Below, piece by piece: positions 47,165 through 58,542 of a DNA stretch of 64,000 nt. Below the pieces are notes generated by a model. It searched no databases and had not been told where the DNA came from. It saw nothing but the letters and a program-made list of their open reading frames with translations. Positions within the stretch are counted from its first letter, which is position 1. Each line of letters begins with the position of its first letter. Both the position numbers and the translations under genes were made by a program. Origin of the DNA: Sipunculus nudus (taxonomy: Eukaryota; Annelida; Sipuncula; Golfingiida; Sipunculidae); NCBI GenBank assembly GCA_026874595.1, contig CM049310.1, forward strand, positions 1,488,001 to 1,552,000, written 5' to 3'.

Positions 47165-47276
47165 TGGATAACTGACATGTATATATACATATAATTATTG
47201 ACAAAATTTGTATGATTCTGTGAGGGCTGGTGGCCCTTTCGTTATCAGAATAAACCTTCCTTTCCTTCTTCCTTTC
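47165..47276 (+). mobile_element. LINE 3' end remnant
   Basis: GAGGGCTGGTGGCCCTTTCG..AGAATAAACC followed by a CTTCCTTTCCTTC tail. It resembles the 3' end of the LINE at 52930-54715 (GGGCCACAAGGCC..AATAAAATTCTTCTTC) and is probably 5'-truncated. Confidence 0.5.
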
Positions 47277-47841
47277 AAATTGTTGTCATCTTTACGGTTA
47301 CACCCGCGCTTCCTTTTTGGAAGCTTCAAACACAAAGAGAAAAAGGAACAAAATTTTTAAATCAAACATTTGAGATTAAAATATTGTTTTATCTGTAACA
47401 GCGAGGCTTTATATCAGGACTCTCGCGTAAGAGCTAGTTATTTGCTAATCAAACCTGGCCTTAGTTTTTTAAACCCATCAGCCCCAGGGTCAAGACTTCA
47501 TTAATGGTAAATACTGGTTAATACTGATGAGATGGGACATAATTCTCCCCAGATCAAAATAAAAAGCAACTGCATTTTTATACCTCCGCGAGGGGGTAAG
47601 GTTTTAAACTTTCCCCTTGGTACATTCATTGGTTTGTCTGTTAGCAACTTAACTCAGTTTAGGAAAAGATTCGATGAAATGTAGTGGTGGGTTTTTGCGA
47701 GGTCACATACCTGTTACAATCACGGAAATACAACAACAAAGTACGCAGTTCATTGCAAAAGTTTATAGGTAAGCTTAATATAGGTATTGTAGATCACAAG
47801 TGACAAGGTATACTTAACTAGAATACGGGTAGTCGACATGC
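47277..47841. other. intron sequence
   Basis: AT-rich intron. A short CCTCCGCGAGGGGGTAAGG palindrome at 47583 may begin another small repeat that runs towards 47710. Confidence 0.4.
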
Positions 47842-48712
47842 GACTACGTGTATCCGCCAAAATCAGAGAAGGACGGGTGAAGTGAGGCATGCATTGAGTG
47901 GAAATAGAGTTACATGTGTTACATATTAGAATGGATCTCTGCCACATAAACATGATTGTAGGTGGCGCCATCTGTTATTTGAACGAGAAACTATCCAAGA
48001 TGTATACGCATGCCAAATTTCAGGTAATTTGGTCTAACCACTGCAGAGAATTGAGTTATTTTAACTAAAGGCAGACAAACAGATGGACACAGTGTAAAAA
48101 TGGCTGCAGGTGGCACCACCATTTTTGTGTATGTTATAAAGCTATCCAAGGGCTTCATTTGTGTTAATTTTTTTTCTGATTGGTCGAACGGTTCCTGAAA
48201 TATGAGCTTGGATGTCTGCAGCGTGAACGTGAAGGTAGGTGGCGCCACCTGTCATAAAATCAAGAAAACTATCTAGGATGTATACGCATGCCGAATTTCA
48301 GGTGAATTAGTCAAACCACTGCACAGATATGAGTAATTTTAACCTAAGGCAGACAAACAGATGGACACTGTGCAAAAATGGCTGCAGGTGGCGCCACAAT
48401 TTTTTTTGTATGTTATAAATTCAAGGGCTACATTTGTGTAAATTTTTTCCTGATCGGTCAAACAGTTCCCGAGATATGTGGGTTTATGTGTGGAAACAGA
48501 CGCACAAACGGACGCTGGGCAGACAGAAAAGGTCAGAGGTCAAGGTCACTTGGTTAGGCACAAGTTCACATGTGACCCGATAATTTGTGTAAGTTTCGGA
48601 AAAATCTGTCCAGTAGTCTCATAGGAGTTCTCCTGAAACGAACGCCGCGGCGGCGGCGGCGGAACCCGGTCAAAAACATAGTATCCGCAAAACTTCGTTT
48701 TGGCGGATACAA
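47842..48712 (+). mobile_element. dispersed element C with GTATCCGCCAAAA ends
   Basis: GTATCCGCCAAAA at 47850 faces its complement TTTTGGCGGATAC at 48698-48710. Right before the 3' end lies a hairpin made of GTATCCGC, AAAAC, TTCG and GTTTTGGCGGATAC. Inside, two tandem units of about 276 bp each hold GTAGGTGGCGCCACCTGT (about 47960 and 48236) and GCTGCAGGTGGC(A/G)CCAC. A (GGC)n run precedes the end. It has no gene, so it is non-autonomous. Confidence 0.7.
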
Positions 48713-48763
48713 TGAATATCAGTCATGTATAGTAGTAATCTTCAGACTTGTCAGAGAGAATAA

Positions 48764-50170
48764 AAACTAGATGTGTCGGAACGACACGAATGCCCCCGCC
48801 TGGGGCAAATTAGAAACATTTGTTAAATTTTGTAAATTTTTTTAAGTTCAGGAGATGTCGTATGGTCAAAATTAGGTCAACAAGGGCAAAATGCAAACAC
48901 GATCTGTAATGGGTCATTATCAAGCAACACACCTAAAATCAGGCCAGTATCTGCAGGCATTGTGAAAAAAAGTCCATACATGTGCATTTTTCATAAAAAT
49001 TTCTGTCTTTCATGACATTTTCTATGTTCAGGATCTGTCATATGGTCAAAAATGGTCAACTGGGACTAAACGCGAACTTGATCTGTAAGTGGTCATTTTG
49101 CGCCCTCAGACCAAACATTAGGCTAGTATCTGTAAGCACTGCATTGCGAAACTAAGATATAAGCAAAAGCTGATAATCAGTAATAAATTTAAATTGGAGA
49201 GGTATGTACCATGTTTCATAACAATCCACCATATGGTTCCTGAGATATAAGCTTTTGAGTGTTTTTTTTATAATTAGCTCTAAAATGTAGAAAAATGGGT
49301 CAAGGTCACCCATCCTCGAACTTGACTGAGATTTTATCGATATACATATTCACTGATGAAATAAAATTGCAACGGTGAATCCTTTTAGAGTTATATATAT
49401 CCCGCTCACAAGGTTAAGTTAACAGACTCAGGATGGACAGACTCCGGACGGACAGACAGACGGACGGACAGATGGACAGCTTGGGTGACGACAATAGCCC
49501 ATCAGCCTATGAACTGAGGGCTAAAACGGCTGAACATGTACATTTGTCATAAAAATTTATATTTTTCTTGAAATTTTCTGTTTAGGAGCCATAAAAAATC
49601 AAAAGTAAGTCAACCGGGAGGAAACGCGAACTCGATCTGTAACCTGTCTATATCTGCCCACATACCAAAAATCAGGCTAATATCTGCAGGCATTGCGAAA
49701 AAAAGTCCATACATGTGTATTAGTCATGAAAATTTCTATTTTTCATGAAATTTTCTAAGTTAAAGAGCCGTAAAACGGTCAAAAGTAGGTCAACTGAGAC
49801 GAAACGCGAACTCAATCTGTAACTGGTCATTTAACTGCCCACACACCAAACATAAGGCCAATATCTGCAGGCATTGCGAAAAAAAGTCCGTACATATGTA
49901 TTTGTCATGAAAATTTCTATTTTTCATGAAATTTTCTAAGTTAAGGAGCCGTAAAACGGTCAAAAGTAGGTCAACCGGGACGAACCGCGAACTCGATCTG
50001 TAACTGGCCATTATCTGCCCACACACCAAAAATCAAGCCAATATCTGCTGGCATTGCGAAAAAAAAGTCCGTACAACTGTTTGATTTCGGAATGACGGAA
50101 AGACGGAATGACGGAAGGACGGACATGGGTAAAACTATATGCCCCGGCCACTTTGTGGCGGGCGCATAAA
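48764..50170 (+). mobile_element. dispersed element D with about six 180-bp units
   Basis: Starts ACTAGATGTGTCGGAACGAC then ACGAATGCCCCCGCC and ends TATGCCCCGGCCACTTTGTG then GCGGGCGCATAAAA. Inside, the line GCGAACTCGATCTGTAAC with GTCCATACATGTG and AAGTAGGTCAAC recurs at about 48895, 49071, 49626, 49806 and 49987, a period near 180 bp where intact. Two GGACGGACAGACAGACGGAC-type tracts lie at 49430-49480 and 50090-50125. Non-coding. Confidence 0.65.
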
Positions 50171-50495
50171 AACAATAGTTTGAATGAATGATTAAGTTGT
50201 CTTTGTCCTTGCGTCAGGTGTTACAGAGCAATGTTAACCAGGCTTTGGCACACAGCACATGAGGAAGTATAATTCATGGACCAATGTACGGTCCAAGCAA
50301 CTGGATATGCAGATCGTCCAATCAGGAAAGCGCTTACCATGGGCATCACTGTTGCCATAAGCGTGCCTCATTTCTAATTTATGAATCAGATGACCAACAT
50401 TCTCTTTGAACCAAAGCTTGTCGATCCAGTGTTTTTAGCAAACTTTTAAGTTTCGAAGATTAATATGTGTAGTACTTTCTGTGTTACTCACTGAC
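50171..50495. other. intron sequence
   Basis: Unique intron sequence between element D and the next exon of locus 2. Confidence 0.6.
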
Positions 50496-50633
50496 CTTCA
50501 GCATCAACTTGTTGTGCAGACTGAGGGTGCTGAGAATGCTGCCGATGTAAGACTTGATGTCAGGTATCTCGTTCCGTTCAGAATATTTCATTCTCCGTTG
50601 GTTCATTTGGAAAATATAGTCGCAAAGTCTCAT
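50496..50633 (-). CDS. locus 2, exon
   Basis: 46 codons, phase 0, after acceptor CATTTACAG and before donor AAG|GTCAGT. Reads MRLCDYIFQMNQRRMKYSER, NEIPDIKSYIGSILSTLSLH and NKLMLK. A second donor-like GTGAGT four bases further would shift the next exon into a stop, so the first is chosen. The second half is a likely helix (IKSYIGSILSTLSLHNKLML). Confidence 0.87.
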
Positions 50634-50670
50634 CTGTAAATGACGTTGAAAGAAAAAAAATTAAAACAAG

Positions 50671-52135
50671 TTGCCCATGGGCCGTGACGCTCAGCTGAAT
50701 TCAAGGAACCTTGAACAATGGGAAACATGACTCCCAGAGTGCTACGAATCATGCATTTTGCCAATAGACCTTAAATACAGGTTACAGTGACCTTATCCTA
50801 CATCTAGCTGCTGCCATGTGTGCCAATCTGCAATTATCTTGCAGAATATAGCTCACTCTGATATAATTTTAGGTTTCCAATGAGATTTGCTTAAGAAATC
50901 CCTAGCTGTACAGACAAAAGCTAGAATCTAGGCTTAACGGCTACAGATTTTCATAGACCTCCCTAGATATCAAGTTAAAAGATTCAAGGTCATACTACTA
51001 CAATTTTGCCTACAACAAAACATGAGAAAATTTGAGAAAAAATGCGAGAAAAAATTAAAAAAATACAGTGGCGCCATTAGTCTGCACAAACTGATGAACA
51101 CTCCATGATTAATACGCATTCAAAGAATCATGGCAAAAAATGGATCAGTGATAAAGATACTGGAGCATTTTTTTTATTATATTTTAATTTTCTGGGGGAG
51201 GGGGGTAATTATGAGCCCCATAGCTCAAAGGATGTTAGTAACAAAGACCTTATTTTAGGTTTCCAAGGAGATTTTACTTGGAAATTTTTGGATCTCGAGT
51301 AAGAAGATTCTAGGTCTTCTGGTTACGATTTGTGTCCTGATAACAGACGACCACATTTTGAAGGTCTTAAAACAGAAAAAAATGCGTAAACAATAAAAAA
51401 AATACAGAAGGCGGCACCAGTCTGCAGGAACTGATGAAATGCTCCATGAACAATATGCATGCAAAGAAACATGGTGATAAATGCATTCGTTATTCAGACA
51501 CTAGATTATTTTAAATGAAATTTTTTCGGGGTGGGGGTGGGGTGGGGGTGGGGTGGTATAAGTATCTAATTGAGAGGCCCATAGCTTGCAGGATAAGGTA
51601 ACAGAGATCTAGTTGCTGGTTTCCAAGGAGATTTTTCATGGACTTCCCTGGAGGTCAAATAAGATAGTTCTTGATCCAACGGTTACGGTTTGTGGTCTTT
51701 TAACAGACGACAACTTCTTTAAAGGTCTCAAAAATATAGAACATAAATTGCGTAAAGATTGAAAAAAAAATATAGGTGGCCACACCAGTCTACAGGAACT
51801 GATAAAACATTCCATGATCAACATGCATGCAAAGAATCATGGTGATCAATGCATTAGTTATTCAGTAACTGGAGCTTTTGTATAATTTTATTCTTTATTA
51901 TTCTTTTGAGTACTTACGAGCCTAATAGCTCGGAGGATATGGGTAACAGAAACCTAATTTCAGGTTTCTAAGGAGATTTTTCATGGAACTCTCTGGATGT
52001 ACATTAAGAAGTTTCTAGGTCTAACGGTTACCATTTTGCCCTGTTTACGGACAACCAAGCAGCCGGACGGATGACGAACAAAAGTGATCGCTACAGCTTA
52101 GATGACTTTGGGTCAGCTGAGCTCAAATGAGTAAA
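50671..52135 (+). mobile_element. dispersed element A, copy 2
   Basis: Starts CAAGTTGCCCATGGGCCGTG then ACGCTCAGCTGA and ends GGTCAGCTGAGCTCAAATGA. It carries the same internal series as copy 1 (AGCTCAAAGGAT, AGGTTTCCAAGGAGA, GATTCTAGGTC, CAGTCTGCA..AACTGATG) in about three diverged units of about 350 bp. The GGTGGCGCCACC core is worn (AGTGGCGCCATT, GGCGGCACC, GGTGGCCACACC). Confidence 0.7.
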
Positions 52136-52305
52136 GCATGTATGTAAGTATGCTAATGCATTTAGTTTATGTGTCCATATATAAATTTTATATCATTTAC
52201 AATTATTTTTTACTTGTTTCACGGTTATCTGTTTTAGACAACAATGTTTAGTTTATCACATTTAGTGTCTCGGGTATTTCAAAATGTTGTCTTAGGATGT
52301 CTTAC

Positions 52306-52350
52306 CTTCTGGTCTCCTTTCTTTACTTTACTGGAATCAGTTTCATCCCT
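52306..52350 (-). CDS. locus 2, short exon
   Basis: 15 codons, phase 0 both sides, acceptor CTGTTTCAG, donor AAG|GTAAGA. Reads RDETDSSKVKKGDQK: polar, charged, likely a flexible linker and a candidate for alternative splicing, since skipping it keeps the frame. Confidence 0.75.
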
Positions 52351-52929
52351 CTGAAACAGCGGATAGGAAAATAAAATAAATGATCCTTTATCCCTGTATT
52401 CATTGTGTTTTAAATCAATTTTTGGATATATAAAAGGACATTAATAGGCCTCCTGGGTGGGGGGAGGGGGGGGGGGGTTACTGTTTAACAGGGCGAAAGT
52501 ACTCATCCGCGTCCACATCCGGACCTTATACCGCAGAGACACACTGCCAACTATCAACATTATGTCATGTTCCTATATTGCCAGGGCAAAACAATTTCTC
52601 CATGAACTGTTACCTTGACATTTGATCCCAAGGTCATTTCATTGCCAATTTTGGGCCATGTTTTCTGGTTTTTATCAGATTTAGTTCAAACTTTGTGGAA
52701 AACAGCGACGCATGACATCCTGGAACTGAATAACTTGTGTTTGGCCATGACTTATAATCACTTGCCTATTTGACCAATGACTTTATTGAACTTAATGCTG
52801 TCTTAGGAAAATATTTGCATGCAAATCAATTATCTATACATGTTTTTTGTATTGCAAGTTAACAACATTTACTGAAATAAGGTCACTATGATTCAATTTT
52901 GTTATAAAAAGTAGGTCAAACCGCATATA

Positions 52930-54715
52930 TTTAAAAGGACTTTATCTTTAGAAATATCCACATTAACACCAAACTATAGGGTTTTCATCCGTGTGTATAA
53001 CAAATACAAATTTAAGTCAAGACTTTGAGCGATACCGTCAAATTAAAGTCACAGGTGTCTTTCTGTATCACATACTCGTTAGTGCATCGATTTCGGTTCA
53101 AGCTATAGGAAAAACATACCTCCCTCAAAGAGGGGTTATTGTGTCTTTGCCGATTTCAGCAAAGCTTTTGATAGAATTTCACATGAGTTATTTTTATACA
53201 GATTACTTAAAATAGGGATCCATGGAAACATAATCAAAGTGATAAAATCCATGTATGGAAAGTAAAACATGCTGGGTCAAGGTAAGCAATGGTTTAACAG
53301 AAGAATTTAAATGTATTAATGGTACAAGGCAACAGTGCTAATTAAGCCCAATATTACTTATTTTATATCTTTATACATTCTTCGAAATGGTTCATGAAAC
53401 ACAGCTTCCTGGTATCCAGATGTCATTACAACACACAGATATAAATATTTTAGAATTTGCAGATGACATTAGTCTCGTTGGGGACTCGATGGGGAGGCTT
53501 CCGAACTAATTAACATTTTAGAAGACTACTGTGACAGATGGGGTATGCAAGTCAATGCTGATAAAACAAAATCTATGGTATTCAGAATGGGAGGGATTGT
53601 CAAACAAAATGAAAATTGGTATTTCAAGGGTAAGAAGCTTTTAAATGTGAATAATTATACATATTTAGGAGTTCTGTTCTCTTCATCACTGAAATGGAAC
53701 CAATGTGTAAACATGCTCATCTTAAAAACAAGTAAAGGCTTAAATATTATCAAAAAGTGTGAATCAAAATGTGGTAATATGTCTTTATCTGTTGTTTCGA
53801 CTAATTTTGAAAAAGTTACACTCCCATCACTTCTTTAAGGATCATAGTTCTGAGTGTCCATTTGAAGACCCAAAATAAAGTGCATGCAATCAAGTGTTTG
53901 TCAGCAACTCCTTGGTGTGAGTAAGAAAATAGTTAATACTGCTGCTATATTAGAATGTGGAAAAACCCCTTAACTGAATATATTTCAAAAGATGTATAAA
54001 TTATTGGTTAAAATGTATCACAATGAATAATTCTATATAGCCTAGATTATTTTATAACACACTCAAACATTTGAATGATATGAGAAGAAACACATTGGCA
54101 ACAGATATAAAATTGCTGTTAAACAGATATCAGAAAACAGAAGTAAATCGAAGCTCAGTATATATAGTGAAATCAAATTAGCAGTAGAGCCAGAAAGTTA
54201 TTTATATAATATGGCATTTGTATACAGGCAGGCATTACACAAATTTAGATTAAGTGACCATAGTTATAACATTGAAATTTGTAGGAGTAATAATGTACCC
54301 AAAGAAATAAGGGTCTGTAAAATGTGTAATCAAAATGAAGTTGAAGATGAATCCCTGTTTTATTTTATTGCTCTAGATATGAAAATTTAAGATACGATTT
54401 TTTTACATCATTTAATGAAATTCCAAAAATACGTATTGTTTATATAAACTATTTAAAATCCAATCTTTTAATGTTCATTTGAATCTGGCGAAATATTTAT
54501 TTCAGGTTGACAAATTAAAGAAGACCTCGATATGACAGATATTTTATGATTATAAAACAACACTACAGCAGGTAACACAACCATGTATATATGTACGTAT
54601 TATATGTGTATAAGCATGTTATATGTTCATTTTTCAATTGCATTTATTTATATATAGTGGTACATTGGGCCACAAGGCCTTTTTCTACAATAAAATTCTT
54701 CTTCTTTATAACTCC
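52930..54715 (+). pseudogene. decayed LINE (non-LTR retrotransposon) with reverse transcriptase remains
   Basis: Around 53140 a broken frame reads FADFSKAFDRISHELFLYRL followed by KIGIHGNIIKVI, the conserved D..KAFD region of the reverse transcriptase. Near 53455 EFADDISL keeps the catalytic [FY]ADD motif. 53545-53838 reads QVNADKTKSMVFR..NNYTYLGVLFSSSLKWN, the usual thumb-side pattern. Frames change repeatedly and stops are present, so it is dead. The 3' end has GGGCCACAAGGCCTTTTTC, then ACAATAAAATTCTTCTTCTT. Sense orientation is opposite to locus 2, in whose intron it lies. The 5' part with the endonuclease is not visible. Confidence 0.88.
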
Positions 54716-55055
54716 CTCAAACGATTTACCCTTTGATGAGTTTTACATGTGATACATGTCGGTTGCCATGTTTAATGTCTCCTGTACCCTTCATTTCAAT
54801 GTCATGTTACAGTGAACATTACTTGCGCATTACAGCAGTTGCATGTGCAGTTCCCCCAGGATCTGACGGTTTCCGATGGGTCGTTTCATGTATTCGCAAA
54901 TACAAACTTAATCTAGTTTAATAATGAGTTTTCATGGGTATTAATCTACTTATATTTTATTCATTTGCATTTATCTGGTGTACACTTTATCGTATTAGAT
55001 CAATATGTTGTTCATGATGAGAAAAGGTCTATTTATAGGAACAAATCGTACTTAC
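54716..55055. other. intron sequence
   Basis: Unique intron sequence of locus 2, no features. Confidence 0.5.
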
Positions 55056-55143
55056 CTCGAGTGTGTATGGTTCGAAAACCTTTGCCTCCTCCCACTCTGG
55101 ACGAAGTCGGGCTTCCTTTGATTCACACATCAGACCACGTTTT
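55056..55143 (-). CDS. locus 2, first exon seen
   Basis: 88 nt between acceptor AATTTACACAG and donor GAG|GTAAGT. It needs two bases from an upstream exon, then reads KRGLMCESKEARLRPEWEEA then KVFEPYTLE and leaves in phase 0. Other phases hit stops. The Met inside could serve as a start, but the open frame at the 5' border argues for an upstream exon. Confidence 0.8.
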
Positions 55144-55464
55144 CTGTGTAAATTAAGGATATAGTTTAGAATTTAATTACCTTGGCAATTAAAGAACATT
55201 ATAGCAGAGATTGTTATACAATTATTTAAGCGATCCTCTATCAACAATAAGCATTTGATTCATTAAATGGGTTCATTTCGGAGGACAATTTACCAATTGA
55301 CATGCTGTCAAACCTGAAACCGGAAATATACTTATATAATGAAGAAAGATAGACAAACTTATCACTAGCCTGAAGAAATACATCTTGTTTGTTCGTATTT
55401 CAAAGTCTGTTACTCCATGGAATTGAATATTACAAGAAAATGTAACAAAAAACTAAATTAATCA

Positions 55465-55810
55465 ATCAAAGTGACCCAGGCGTCATAACGCTCGGCTGAT
55501 CTCTGACACAGAGAAATTCCATTATTTAGACTGCGGATTTCAATATATTTGCAATTGTTTCTTTCGTGGCTGTGAAGAATTACTGGAATGGATTTTTTTT
55601 TCAAATTTTTGAGTACAATTTTTGTTTGTATTCCAGACAATGACAGAGTCTGATTATCAAGTGCTAAAAACACCCAAAAACGTGCGTTACTAGAAGAAAA
55701 TGTATCAAATTGTAAATTTCGAGAAATGAGATAGTGTAGATGACGCCACTGTTCTTGTACTGAAGAAAGGACTATCTTTGATTTCAGAATGATCCATGCA
55801 ATCAGCATTT
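55465..55810 (+). mobile_element. element A-related fragment
   Basis: It opens with CAAAGTGACCCAGGCGTCAT then AACGCTCGGCTGATC, which matches the 5' ends of element A at 2620 and 50671. A degraded GATGACGCCACTGTTCTTGT core lies near 55738. The rest is too diverged to assign. Confidence 0.5.
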
Positions 55811-56827
55811 AGATATTTAAACTTTGGTTTTCTGGGCTATTACTATTAACTATTATTTTCAGTGTTTAACCTAAAGTAATAGGTGTCTATTACTTTTACT
55901 TTTCTCCTATTTCTATTACTATTAACTTTTACTGTTTAAATAAAAACAAGTTAAATACTCAGTGAAGAAAAAAATATTAATTTAGATGTGTAGCAAAGAC
56001 TTATGTGCCATTTCTTGATCCACTGTTCATATTCCCACAGTGCTAGCAGTTTGCCTTGAAGTTTACATCAGTCTGCATGGCAAGATGGAGGAGGTTTCTC
56101 TATTGCCCACTCAAAAGATACCTAGTTAATAAAGATGATGCATTAATCAGTGAGCCTTGGTGATGTGCAACCTATGTCCTTTATTTGCGTGTTTCGCATA
56201 ACTGAAAAATCATATGTAATTATAAAAAAGTTCTAATTGCAACTGAATGCACATGCAAAATTACTCTGAAAGAAACACTAACTCAAATTACGTTAAAATT
56301 TCATTTCCTACCTGAAATCAAATGTACTTTACCATTATTATGGATAAGTCACGGGTTCACCTGGGAGGTGAGTCATGTTTATAATGTTCCTATATGGTTG
56401 CAAGAAAAATGTCACAGGAAGGAAATATAGTCACAACTCGGGTGGAAATACAGACACAGAAAAAGGCTCCGAGCTTTGAAAGGAAATACTAGTAGTCACA
56501 GAATTGTGAGTAAAAAACCCCCCAGAGTTTCAGTCACCATTTTTGTTGTCGAAAAGAGCACCAGGTTTGAGCAAACCTTCGATGTGTTTTGCCACACTGG
56601 TTCTGACCAAGCTATTATGTGCTTACAAAGGGCATGGTAGTACTGTGCTTTAATTGTTAAGTGCTATCAGTATCCAGGGTGAACAACTAGAGTGATGTAC
56701 AAACAATGCACTTTCACATACACTCCAAAAGATAAAAAGGCATGAGTAAACAAAAAACAAAAAAACATACACATCAAAATACACTTATAATTCTCTGGAG
56801 ATGCGTTCCATACACCCCCCCCCCCAC

Positions 56828-56880
<53 letters not shown>

Positions 56881-57049
56881 ACACACATATATATATATAT
56901 ATATACTCACTTTAGTCCACAAAATAAAACACAATCCTGAGTCCTGTACACTCCTTTCGTTTTTACAGCACTCAAAGTTCATTTGTTCACACATCTCCGG
57001 ATCACATCGGAAAGTCACCTCTTAGCCTAGGCCGTCCTCCCTGTGTGCA
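55811..57049. other. non-coding gap
   Basis: Contains a CTATTACTATTA-rich stretch (55840-55935) that resembles 57880-58025, a C-run at 56815 and a TA microsatellite (56829-56905). No supportable exon. Confidence 0.45.
56829..56905. repeat. (TA)n microsatellite
   Basis: About 24 TA dinucleotides, then CACACACA and a second TA run. Confidence 0.95.
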
Positions 57050-57415
57050 CATATACAGGGTTTCGCCGGCACCTCACGCTCCCAATTAACACAGTTCCTC
57101 ACGGAAGCACGCGCTTGTCCTGGCCTGTTACAAGAAGCACCCACGGTAGAAACACATTGCCGGATTACCAGTCCGTCAGCAAATGGAATACCCGTTCTTA
57201 AGTCCGTTATGAGGTATCTACCTGGCCGTCGTCAGGCATGGAGCTCTACGTTCAGGCCATTGTCTTCTCAGCTGTTTCAGACACAGAACAAACACGAAAC
57301 CGCCTCTGGACTGCGGACAACCGTCAGACTACACCTAACTGTCGCGCTGCCTCAGGCGTTTGTAACGAGGTCTTGTTATCGTTAGCTTATAAACGCTAGC
57401 AGACGTTACAAGCCC
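57050..57415 (-). repeat. dispersed GC-rich repeat, copy 2
   Basis: The minus-strand copy of the repeat at 32885-33300. Next to it, TGTAACG (57361) and CGTTACA (57404-57410) form short inverted ends around a TTATAAACG line. The stretch is CpG-rich, and a minus-strand donor CAG|GTAGAT occurs near 57223, so it may also act as a promoter or first exon for locus 2. Confidence 0.45.
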
Positions 57416-58495
57416 TGACATCCTTCTGACCAATCATTTCACAGAACTATACGGCTTCTCATTAACTGCACGAATTTCAAAATTGACAAACCTCCAGAGA
57501 TTAAACCCTGAGATAAAGTGAAATAAGCTGGTGCGTCTCTTTTGGTGTCTACAATAAGCAATGCTGCGACAGGAATCGTCGACACGATTCTGTTCCTACG
57601 GAATTTAACTGTACTGAAATTTACATCAAATGAGACACCTATATTCTCCAATCTAAGTTCTCACGTTAATATCTAAACATGATACTCCATATAAGTGTAT
57701 AATTAATAATAAAAACACTCATCTGGTTGTACTCCTCACTTATTTATGCAAAAACATAACTAAGTCAAAATCCTCTGGTGACATCTATTAGCATGAAAGC
57801 ATGCAGGTACACCTCAGCCAGTGCTGACTTGCGCTCAGACCCCACACACTCTGAATTACCCCACAGACTGGTAAAAGTTAAAGTAATAGCTATAATTATA
57901 TTTTTTATCTGCCTGTTACTGTTTCTATTACTATTATTCAACATTTTTGGACTGCCTATTACTATTGCCTAATACTAATGAAAAGTAATTAAATTACGGC
58001 CTATTATTATTATCTATTACAATTATCCATGTCTGTTTAAATGGGAGCAATGATATATGTGCATATGATTCACGTTTTATATGTTTATGTTGAGCACAGA
58101 ATGTTTTGATAGCAGCTCAGAACACTAACACGTCTGATTTTCTAACAGTCCAGCAGATAAGTTCAAATATGGCTGGAACACTTTCGTTTAAGATCCTTTT
58201 ACAAGAATAAACATTAGCCAGTCGAAAATCTAATTCGGCCGACATTTTTACAAGATGGCCTCCAATTAATTTTGTAAAAGTGGTTAGATTTAAATGATTT
58301 ATATATTAATTAGTAGGTAATGAGGTTTTGTGGTCCGTATTATGCCATACCCAAAGGTCTACGACGCATATTATTGCAATAATAATATATTTCATTGAGG
58401 TGTCTTTCCAATGGAGATGAAATGGAGTTTCTCAAAGGCGGCGTAATTTTCACTTCCTTTTTCTTTCCGGGTAAAAAATATCATACTCTGCTAAT

Positions 58496-58542
<47 letters not shown>

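Larger units (their letters stand above)
46327..55143 (-). other. gene span of locus 2, unknown small protein (5 exons seen)
   Basis: Five exons join without frame conflict: 55143-55056, 52350-52306, 50633-50496, 47070-46975 and 46395-46327, giving 144 residues to the stop. Every border is GT-AG with sensible flanks. The product is hydrophilic and helix-rich, without a signal peptide or membrane segment in the visible part. I do not recognise the family. The first exon(s) are missing; the known 5' border needs two bases from an upstream exon. Introns carry elements A, C, D, a LINE remnant and LINE tails. Confidence 0.8.

Noticed and set aside
53545-53838. 97-codon frame as a host gene
   Set aside because: It is part of the decayed LINE reverse transcriptase region.
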